Below are positions 1 through 5,269 of a stretch of DNA of 5,269 nucleotides, piece by piece. The stretch spans positions 1 through 5,269 of the forward strand of contig VGPI01000143.1 in assembly GCA_016875595.1 (NCBI GenBank), given 5' to 3'. The notes below the pieces were generated by a model that worked only from the letters and a program-made list of their open reading frames with translations, ran no database searches and had not been told where the DNA came from. This DNA is from Candidatus Cloacimonadota bacterium. Its GTDB lineage: Bacteria > Cloacimonadota > Cloacimonadia > Cloacimonadales > Cloacimonadaceae. The position numbers were made by a program, and so were the translations under genes. How positions within the stretch are numbered: the stretch's first letter is position 1; every line of letters begins with the position of its first letter.

Positions 1-2922
1 AGGTTCAGGCAGCACTTCCGGACGGAAAGGTCGGGTGCCGGGAGTTTGATCAGCCGGAAGTTTACGGCTGGTTTCAGCGGAGCGTGAAGCAGTCGGTGCA
101 GTAGTGAAGTACATCTGATACTGCAGGTTGGCGGTACCGCCGGGGTTGCTGATGGCAAGATTGACGTCTGCGGTCTGGGATGAATATAAGCTGGCGGATA
201 ACTGCTGGGGATTGACCTCCAATTCTGCCCAGGTCAAGGAGAAGTTCCGGCTGGCGGTAGCTCCCTGATTGATCACAACACCGGTGGCGGTGGATGAGAA
301 GTAAAACATACCGGGAGTGGTACAAGCGACATCGTAGGTTCCCACGAGCAGGTTATTGACCTGGTAGAATCCGCTGGAATTGGTATAAGCGTACTTCGAG
401 CCAACCTGAACCTGTGCCCCCTGGATCGGAGTGGTCGTGCCATATCTGTACACGTAACCGCTCAGATTACCAAACTGGGGCGTGGGTGGATTGTGCTCAT
501 CGTCCGATCTGCCAAAGTCATCCACCATGAAGATGAAAGCGTCGTTCGAAACGCACTGGATGGCGATATAGCCAGTGGCATTGGACAAGGCCGGTGGCAG
601 GGGGTAATAGTACAAGGTCCAAGCAGTCGGCGCTTCAATGTATGTGGTTGCAGATCCCGCCAGATAGTTGGTAAAGTTCGCCGGTTGATTACCGGTGGTT
701 GACCACAGCACTTTGAAGCGTTCCAGTCCATAGTCCGAGGTATAGGACTTGGCATAGAAACCGATGCCGGGATTGGTGCCAAAATTGATGGCAGGACTGA
801 TCAGCCAGTCATTGTTTGGAGGTGCAGTGGCAGCAAAACAGGCAGCATGCTTGGCACCTGTTCTGGCGTCTGCGGCTGTACCAGCCAATGAGGGGGAGGT
901 CTGGGACGCATTGAAGATGATGTAAGATCCGGTATATCCGGAATTTGTGAATGTGACATTACTAAACCCGTATGTCGTACTTCCATCTCCGTCATATTGT
1001 GTCCAGGGCGGGAAGCTCAGAGCAAAATTGGAATAGGTCTCGAAGCCGTCCACTGAATGAAGATAGATCGCCATACCCGAGAGCGAGACCTGAACTGTTC
1101 CACCGTTGGTGACTATCTGAAAAGTAACGTTGTCAACTCCGTAATTCAAGGGCTCGTAGGTAAAGCCAAATTCGTGGGACTGACCGGTTACCAAAGCGAT
1201 ACCGGGATTGAACGTGGTGCTGAATTCCGTTCCACTCAGGTTTGTGATGCTGTTCACGGTCAAGGTCCCACCGGTGACATTGGAAAGCCGGAAGATCAAA
1301 CCGGATGAGGCAGCTCCTCCGGGATCTACCGCACCCGCATTCCAACTGGTGATATTCAGGGCAGGGGTGGGATTGGGATTGATCCAACGCGGCGGCCCGG
1401 TGACGTCGTCAACTACAAATGTCTTGGCTTGATTAGCATTTGTGTTGGTACTTGAGGTGGAAAAGCTGAGGTAATAATCACCAGGCGCCAGTGCGGTCAA
1501 TGCCTGTGTATAGGTGGTGGCAGTGGCGGTGAGAGTATAAGAGGACAGATTCGTCCAGGTGCTGCCATTGGTGGAATACCGGATCGTGATCACTTCGTTC
1601 CGTGCGGTAGAACCCCGGCGGGCTTTGAACACCAGTGGGACAGATCCATTAATAGTTAGCAACGGCGTGATCAGGCGCCGGTCGTTAATGTTTCCGGTTG
1701 CGCTCAGATATGCCGATGCGCTACCGGTGATAAAAGTGGTAGTTGATCTTACCCACGAGGTGTGACTTCTGGTCCATCCAGTGGGCGGGAAAGTCGCTCC
1801 CTCAAACCCTTCGTTGATGGATTGATCAGCTGCGGCAGGTTCGATGCCGATGACGGCTTGCTGACCATCGGTGAAGTTATCAGACCCGGGATTGAGATTG
1901 CTGAGATAATAATAGCCATTGTAATAGCCATACCAACCCCAGTTCATGTGGAAATGGTCGGTACCCTGGTATCCGTCCAAAACCCAGGCATGGCCACCGG
2001 AGCCGGTGGAAGATCCAGCATAATAGACCGGGCGGGCGTTATCCAGTTCGCCGCGCAACAGCGTTGCCCAGTTTGAATCCGAATAGTGTTGCTTGTAGCG
2101 TAATTGAGCGGTGTTCTTATACTTGAAGTAGCTGATCAGAGCTGGAGGAACGGCTGTGCTGTATGCCCCGGAACCGCCTGGCGCATAGTCCATGTTCACT
2201 GCCACACCGGTATGACGACAAATGGTGGCAACAGCGCTATTATGACTGCTCAACGCATGAGGCATGGCACTCCAGTTATAGACAGTTTCACCGAAGTTTG
2301 CTGATTGAGTGCCATAAACGGGATGGTTGTAGGAGTGTGAACCTTGTCCAATCTGCGGATATGACCAGTAACGCATGATCATGCTCATCGACGTGGCAAC
2401 GCATCCGACGGGTGTGCCGGCAGGACACTGGGCATTGTAATAGGTGCCCTGACCCCATCTGGCAGTTATCATCGGTGCCACATCGCGGAAGTTGCGGTTG
2501 GGGATAAATTCGATCGGATTGAGGTCGTACCTGCTCCAATATAGCGAGGTGGGCAGGTCAGCGCGCAGGTCATTGCGGCGGATGAAATGAAGTTCATCAT
2601 TCCAATTGCGGATCAATGAGTCCAATTGCGCAGGGAGCTCAAAATCACCCCAGTTGTTCTCCACACTATACCCGATGAAAGGATAAGCAGCATCGTTGGC
2701 TGATACCAGGACGTATCCCTGTGGTCTGACATTGACGACATAAATATAGGACTCCGGATATCCGGATCCCAGCGGCGTAGCATCCGCCACCGTAAAATCC
2801 GTGCCCATTCTTTCGCTCAAAAAGTTCCTGGCTACTCTGACGGCTCGATCTGAACCGACCGGTAGCGCGCCCAGATACGCTGTAAGCAACAACAGGACAA
2901 AGGTGAGAACTAATCCTCTCAT
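1..2922 (-). CDS. Secreted C10-family (streptopain-like) cysteine protease with cleaved-adhesin modules, C-terminus beyond window
   Basis: Frame open for 974 codons from the ATG at 2922-2920 to the window edge; the 3' end is missing. Residues 1-19 are a signal peptide (MRG, then a Leu/Val-rich core, likely cut near LGA). Residues about 24-130 resemble the Spi/C10 propeptide, which keeps the enzyme inactive until cleaved. The catalytic domain spans about 145-365: Gln158 in WGQ (oxyanion hole), nucleophile Cys174 in PVGCVATSMS, His311 in GGHAWVLDGY, and Asn327-Trp328 in MNWGW. The His-to-Asn spacing of 16 matches streptopain as I recall it. Then come cleaved adhesin 1 (371-510, EGFEG to VVDDV), an ASH/choice-of-anchor-D-like module (about 513-620), cleaved adhesin 2 (about 625-803, NNDWLISPAI at 703-712, VDDFG at 800-804), a carboxypeptidase-regulatory-like fold (about 818-896) and an Ig-like segment from about 899. 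Streptopain is only about 400 residues, so the tail is a large binding or anchoring extension. It probably acts outside the cell; a type IX secretion tail is expected but not visible. The family call is strong; the substrate is unknown. Confidence 0.93.
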   Translation of the reverse strand, partial: MRGLVLTFVLLLLTAYLGALPVGSDRAVRVARNFLSERMGTDFTVADATPLGSGYPESYIYVVNVRPQGYVLVSANDAAYPFIGYSVENNWGDFELPAQLDSLIRNWNDELHFIRRNDLRADLPTSLYWSRYDLNPIEFIPNRNFRDVAPMITARWGQGTYYNAQCPAGTPVGCVATSMSMIMRYWSYPQIGQGSHSYNHPVYGTQSANFGETVYNWSAMPHALSSHNSAVATICRHTGVAVNMDYAPGGSGAYSTAVPPALISYFKYKNTAQLRYKQHYSDSNWATLLRGELDNARPVYYAGSSTGSGGHAWVLDGYQGTDHFHMNWGWYGYYNGYYYLSNLNPGSDNFTDGQQAVIGIEPAAADQSINEGFEGATFPPTGWTRSHTSWVRSTTTFITGSASAYLSATGNINDRRLITPLLTINGSVPLVFKARRGSTARNEVITIRYSTNGSTWTNLSSYTLTATATTYTQALTALAPGDYYLSFSTSSTNTNANQAKTFVVDDVTGPPRWINPNPTPALNITSWNAGAVDPGGAASSGLIFRLSNVTGGTLTVNSITNLSGTEFSTTFNPGIALVTGQSHEFGFTYEPLNYGVDNVTFQIVTNGGTVQVSLSGMAIYLHSVDGFETYSNFALSFPPWTQYDGDGSTTYGFSNVTFTNSGYTGSYIIFNASQTSPSLAGTAADARTGAKHAACFAATAPPNNDWLISPAINFGTNPGIGFYAKSYTSDYGLERFKVLWSTTGNQPANFTNYLAGSATTYIEAPTAWTLYYYPLPPALSNATGYIAIQCVSNDAFIFMVDDFGRSDDEHNPPTPQFGNLSGYVYRYGTTTPIQGAQVQVGSKYAYTNSSGFYQVNNLLVGTYDVACTTPGMFYFSSTATGVVINQGATASRNFSLTWAELEVNPQQLSASLYSSQTADVNLAISNPGGTANLQYQMYFTTAPTASRSAETSRKLPADQTPGTRPFRPEVLPEP

Positions 2923-2930
2923 TTACGGAA

Positions 2931-2936
2931 CCTCCC
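2931..2936 (-). promoter_or_regulatory. Ribosome binding site of the C10 protease gene
   Basis: Read on the minus strand this is GGGAGG, eight bases upstream of the ATG at 2922-2920. It fixes the start, which is also directly followed by a good signal peptide. No other in-frame ATG close by has both properties. Confidence 0.8.
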
Positions 2937-2971
2937 GTGTGTAGTTTCTGAGTACCAAATTGTAAGATAGT

Positions 2972-3001
2972 AAAATAGTCAAGAGTTATTCATGGTATCA
3001 A
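2972..3001 (-). promoter_or_regulatory. Candidate promoter for the C10 protease gene
   Basis: On the minus strand, TTGATA (3001-2996) and TATTTT (2977-2972) are separated by 18 bases. This resembles sigma70-type -35 and -10 boxes, with one mismatch in the first and two in the second. A competing -35-like TTGACT lies at 2982-2977, with TACAAT at 2964-2959 but a spacer of only 12, so the exact elements are uncertain. If the host uses a Bacteroidota-like sigma factor, the true signal may differ. The inferred leader would be roughly 40 bases. Confidence 0.3.
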
Positions 3002-3041
3002 CATAGAACTTACTCCAGATCAAGCTGTATGTTGTGAGTAA
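2999..3041. repeat. Two interleaved short inverted repeats in the divergent spacer
   Basis: CAACATA (2999-3005) is the reverse complement of TATGTTG (3028-3034), and TTACTC (3010-3015) is the reverse complement of GAGTAA (3036-3041). The arms alternate A-B-A'-B'. They lie between the two candidate promoters, where a regulator could act on both genes. The arms are short and could match by chance. A classical RNA pseudoknot is unlikely, because only one base separates A' from B' while 12 bases separate B from A'. Confidence 0.3.
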
Positions 3042-3062
3042 ACATCGGACACCACATTTACA

Positions 3063-3092
3063 TTGACACAAAATCGGTTTTACCAATACAAG
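3063..3092 (+). promoter_or_regulatory. Candidate promoter for the PAS protein-kinase operon
   Basis: A perfect sigma70-type -35 box TTGACA lies at 3063-3068. The best -10 match is TACAAG at 3087-3092 (four of six consensus positions) with an 18-base spacer. Transcription would start near 3099, leaving a very short leader that just contains the ribosome binding site at 3102-3107. The -35 match is good and the -10 is weak; the assignment is an inference. Confidence 0.38.
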
Positions 3093-3101
3093 CGCCCTTT
3101 G

Positions 3102-3107
3102 AAGGAG
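3102..3107 (+). promoter_or_regulatory. Ribosome binding site of the PAS protein gene
   Basis: AAGGAG, a near-ideal Shine-Dalgarno sequence, lies five bases before the ATG at 3113. It supports that start over the later in-frame ATGs at residues 18 and 22, which lack such a site. Confidence 0.82.
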
Positions 3108-3112
3108 TTACG

Positions 3113-3556
3113 ATGACAAAACGACCTGTTGCCAGAAAGAAAAATGATCCGCAGTACCGCCGGATGAGCGCTGAAATGGTGGACAACCTGTTGCAGAACC
3201 TTCCGGGAATGGTGTATCGTTGCCTTTATGACAAACATTGGAAGATGAAGTATATCTCCGATGGCTGTTTAAATCAGACGGGATATGCGGTGGAAGATAT
3301 CCTGGACAATGCTGTGCTTTCTTATGATGAAATTATCGTCCCGGAAGACCGGCAATATGTCAGCGATGAGATCCGTAAAGCCGTAGAAAGCGATTGTCCA
3401 TTTACCATCATCTATAGAATTCAGACCAAGTCCGGACTGATCCGCTGGGTATGGGAGCAGGGGCGTGAGGTAAGAAAACCCGGTCAACCAAACATCCAAG
3501 TTTCAGAACTGAACAGTGAAGAGGGATCAGCCGAAAGTGTGACTGACCCCAAATGA
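3113..3556 (+). CDS. Free-standing PAS-domain protein (147 residues)
   Basis: A small soluble protein with no signal peptide or membrane segment. Residues 1-10 are strongly basic (five Lys/Arg). A PAS fold of the PAS_3 type fills about 26-120: LLQNLPGMVYRC opens it, YISDGCLNQTGY (47-58) is the typical core, VPEDR (76-80) matches the usual HPDDR motif, and IRWVWEQGREV (110-120) is the penultimate strand. The closing strand, which normally ends in a G-x-x-x-DIT linker, is absent; an acidic, Ser/Glu-rich tail replaces it to residue 147. There is no kinase, cyclase, DNA-binding or other output domain. PAS domains bind small ligands or mediate dimerisation, so this protein may sense a signal or dock onto the PAS domains of the kinase encoded nine bases downstream. 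It is probably co-transcribed with that kinase. The domain call is solid; ligand and role are unknown. It could instead be a fragment of a once larger sensor, but an intact frame, start and ribosome binding site argue for a functional gene. Confidence 0.88.
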   Translation: MTKRPVARKKNDPQYRRMSAEMVDNLLQNLPGMVYRCLYDKHWKMKYISDGCLNQTGYAVEDILDNAVLSYDEIIVPEDRQYVSDEIRKAVESDCPFTIIYRIQTKSGLIRWVWEQGREVRKPGQPNIQVSELNSEEGSAESVTDPK

Positions 3557-3559
3557 GGT
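3555..3559 (+). promoter_or_regulatory. Ribosome binding site of the kinase gene, overlapping the PAS gene stop
   Basis: GAGGT sits six bases before the ATG at 3566 and overlaps the TGA stop (3554-3556) of the PAS gene. Ribosomes finishing the PAS gene would end on the start site of the kinase, which suggests translational coupling and a matched supply of the two proteins. Confidence 0.65.
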
Positions 3560-3565
3560 AATCAA

Positions 3566-5269
3566 ATGTATGACTCACTGAAGATACTTTTTGTGGAAGA
3601 TAATGAAACAGACGTGCGCCTGATGGTGCAGATGCTGAAGAAGGAATTTGAAACCGTGAGCTATCGGCAGGTCAACGATGCGGATGCACTGCTCAGGGCA
3701 CTTGAAGACGAGCGGTGGGATATCATCGTAACGGATTATTCAATGCCAGAATTTTCAGGTGAAGAAGTGCTGGAAATCCATCGATCTCTCGGGCTGAATA
3801 TGCCGGTCATTCTGGTATCAGGGGCGGTGGGCGAAGAGATAGCGGTCGAGATGATGAAAGCTGGAGCAAATGACTATATTCTCAAGGATAATCTTCCTCG
3901 GCTGATACCGGCGATTACCCGGGAACTGGAGGATTATCGCATCAGGTTGGAACGCAAACGCATCCAAAACGAGCTGACTGAATCCCAACACCGCTACCAG
4001 ACCCTGGTGGATATGTCTCCCGATGGCATCTGCATGCTCGATACCAGATTCATTACTCTTCTGGCCAATCCACGTAAAGCAGTTCTGTTCGGCTATGAAA
4101 CACCGGAAGAAATGGTCGGACTTAACGCACTGAGCATGATCGCTGAGGGCTATCGCGAAGATCTGCTGACCAATATGCCCAACTATTTGGAAAATGGACT
4201 GATCGATTGTATGGAGGTCGAATTCCTGCGCAAGGATGGGAGTAAGTTTTGGGGCGAGCTCCGGTGCAAAGTGATCAAAGATGATTATGGAACACCCCAG
4301 TCCATCGTGAATGTCGTTACCGATATCAGTCAGCGTAAAGCGATGGAAGAAGCATTGGTGGAGAGCGAATCACGGTTCCGCAGCGCTTATGAAAACGCCC
4401 CTATCGGAATGGAATTATTAGCACTCAACGGCAGGATCATGCGGGCAAACAAGGCGTTCTGCGACTTGATCGGTTATGAGGAATCGGAGCTTAACCGAAT
4501 GTCATTTTATGATGTTACTCATCCCGACGATGTCTCAAAAAACACTCAGATCGTCGAGGATATGATTGCCAACCGGTCAGATACCGTCCGTTTTGAAAAA
4601 CGTTATATCCGAAAAGATGGTGATGTGATCTGTGTCAGTGTTAGTTCCACCCTGATCCGCGGCAAACAAAACCAACCGCTCTATTTTGTTTCACAGGTAC
4701 AGGATGTTACCAGGCAGAAGCAAGCGGAACAGGAGATCATCAGCGCTCGGGATAAGGCAGAAGAATCAGACCGGCTCAAATCCGCACTGCTGGCAAATAT
4801 GAGTCATGAACTGAGGACACCGATGAGCGGAGTTCTCGGGTTTGCCGATATCATTATCAAAACCGCAGTGGATCCCGAGATCCGCGAGATGGCCGGCTTG
4901 ATCCAGATCTCAGGCAAGCGCTTGATGACCACCCTGGATTCAGTAATGTTACTGGCACAACTGGAATCCACCGATAATGTCCGTGACCTGAATTACACCT
5001 TTGTCAATCTCAGCCGGATGTTGAACAATATGGCGGATAAACTACGCAGTAGAGCAAACCAAAAAGGGCTCGAGCTGAAACTGGAGATCGAGCCGGAGAT
5101 CTACCTCAGCACAGAGTACCACCTGCTCACTCAGGCGATCAATAAAGTTCTGGATAATGCGCTCAAATTCACCGAGAGTGGAAGCATCTCCATATCCTTA
5201 GATCTGGAAGTGAGTGATACCGGTAATTCAGTAGTGATCAAAGTGACGGACACCGGCATCGGTATTGAC
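3566..5269 (+). CDS. Sensor histidine kinase with N-terminal receiver domain (REC-PAS-PAS-HisKA-HATPase), C-terminus beyond window
   Basis: Open for 568 codons to the window edge. There is no signal peptide or membrane segment, so it is cytoplasmic. A receiver domain fills about 4-120: acidic pair Glu11-Asp12, phosphoacceptor Asp57 in VTDYSMP, Ser85 in ILVSGAVGEE and Lys107 in YILKD, all as needed for phosphorylation. A charged helix (about 118-142) leads to PAS 1 (about 143-254, ending VVTDISQRK) and PAS 2 (about 270-382, with THPDD at 318-322 and the end QVQDVTRQK). A helical linker precedes HisKA, with phosphorylated His414 in NMSHELRTP. HATPase_c follows: N box with Asn531 in DNALKFTE, and G1 box DTGIG at 562-566. 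The F and G2 boxes and any further domain lie outside. ATP-dependent phosphorylation of His414 is expected. The leading receiver suggests that an upstream kinase controls it, or that it is part of a phosphorelay. The cognate output regulator is not in the window. The start has a ribosome binding site and sits directly before the first receiver strand. Confidence 0.93.
   Translation, partial: MYDSLKILFVEDNETDVRLMVQMLKKEFETVSYRQVNDADALLRALEDERWDIIVTDYSMPEFSGEEVLEIHRSLGLNMPVILVSGAVGEEIAVEMMKAGANDYILKDNLPRLIPAITRELEDYRIRLERKRIQNELTESQHRYQTLVDMSPDGICMLDTRFITLLANPRKAVLFGYETPEEMVGLNALSMIAEGYREDLLTNMPNYLENGLIDCMEVEFLRKDGSKFWGELRCKVIKDDYGTPQSIVNVVTDISQRKAMEEALVESESRFRSAYENAPIGMELLALNGRIMRANKAFCDLIGYEESELNRMSFYDVTHPDDVSKNTQIVEDMIANRSDTVRFEKRYIRKDGDVICVSVSSTLIRGKQNQPLYFVSQVQDVTRQKQAEQEIISARDKAEESDRLKSALLANMSHELRTPMSGVLGFADIIIKTAVDPEIREMAGLIQISGKRLMTTLDSVMLLAQLESTDNVRDLNYTFVNLSRMLNNMADKLRSRANQKGLELKLEIEPEIYLSTEYHLLTQAINKVLDNALKFTESGSISISLDLEVSDTGNSVVIKVTDTGIGID

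Larger units (their letters stand above)
2923..3112. other. Divergent intergenic region between protease and PAS-kinase operon
   Basis: This 190-base spacer separates the protease start codon (minus strand) from the start of the PAS gene (plus strand). It is visibly richer in A+T than the flanking genes, as expected for promoter DNA. It holds a Shine-Dalgarno sequence at each end, candidate promoter elements in both directions, and two interleaved short inverted repeats at 2999-3041. I see no small ORF with a ribosome binding site, no tRNA and no terminator hairpin inside it. Confidence 0.85.

Noticed and set aside
493..702. Plus-strand open frames at 493-702, 1057-1308, 1208-1432, 1559-1765, 2104-2304 and 2163-2378
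   Set aside because: They are antisense to the protease domains, overlap each other in part, and have no recognisable domain.
462..782. Minus-strand open frame of 106 codons, and similar ones at 74-325, 801-995, 1133-1387, 1749-1931 and 2288-2539
   Set aside because: All are on the protease strand but in other frames (their start positions do not match the frame of base 2922). The protease reading frame is unbroken across them and has recognisable domains.
1762..2076. Plus-strand open frame of 104 codons
   Set aside because: It lies fully opposite the catalytic domain and first adhesin module of the C10 protease, which is continuous and conserved. Its product (rich in Ile, no recognisable motif) and lack of a ribosome binding site mark it as an antisense shadow.
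2741..2775. Repeated TCCGGAT motif near 2755-2769 as a possible palindromic site
   Set aside because: It lies inside the protease propeptide coding sequence (Gly-Ser-Gly-Tyr-Pro-Glu-Ser) and is explained by codon use.
2923..3112. Terminator, tRNA or small RNA in the intergenic spacer
   Set aside because: There is no GC-rich hairpin followed by a T run, and no cloverleaf. Divergent genes would not need a terminator here.
3269..3499. Minus-strand open frame of 76 codons opposite the PAS gene
   Set aside because: It is antisense to the conserved PAS core, which has a good ribosome binding site and start on the plus strand.
3470..3566. Possible frameshift that split one PAS-REC-kinase fusion into two genes
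   Set aside because: The kinase gene starts with its own ribosome binding site directly at the first receiver strand, and I found no continuation of the missing PAS strand or linker in another frame. Two separate genes explain the sequence better.

Overview
The window (5269 bases, about half G+C by eye) holds three protein-coding genes and one divergent intergenic region. Two of the genes run off the window edges. No RNA gene, mobile element, CRISPR array or terminator was recognised.

Layout. Bases 1-2922 on the minus strand encode the first 974 residues of a very large secreted cysteine protease of the streptopain (C10) family. It has a signal peptide, a Spi-like propeptide, a C10 catalytic domain with all expected active-site residues, and a chain of beta-sandwich modules: cleaved adhesin, ASH-like, a second cleaved adhesin, a carboxypeptidase-regulatory-like fold and the start of another Ig-like module. 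The C-terminus lies beyond base 1. Bases 2923-3112 are a 190-base divergent spacer carrying ribosome binding sites and candidate promoters for both directions. Bases 3113-3556 (+) encode a 147-residue protein that is essentially one PAS sensor domain. Nine bases later, bases 3566-5269 (+) begin a soluble sensor histidine kinase with the order receiver, PAS, PAS, HisKA, HATPase_c. It is cut by the window edge just after its first glycine box.

Organism. Large multi-module secreted proteins combining C10 peptidase, cleaved-adhesin, choice-of-anchor and carboxypeptidase-regulatory-like modules are typical of the Fibrobacterota-Chlorobiota-Bacteroidota group, and of Cloacimonadota in particular. 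These proteins usually end in a type IX secretion sorting tail, which would lie outside this window. The signalling genes are of a type common in many environmental bacteria. The assignment to Cloacimonadota or a relative is an inference from architecture only.

How the parts fit. The PAS protein and the kinase look like a two-gene, translationally coupled operon: the Shine-Dalgarno sequence of the kinase overlaps the stop codon of the PAS gene. They probably form a cytoplasmic phosphorelay, in which the receiver takes a signal from another kinase and the PAS domains tune autophosphorylation. The protease is exported and probably digests or binds extracellular protein. The two units share only an intergenic region, so a regulatory link between them is possible but not shown. 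I see no clear evidence of a wholly new system; the most unusual items are the free-standing truncated PAS protein and the architecture of the protease.
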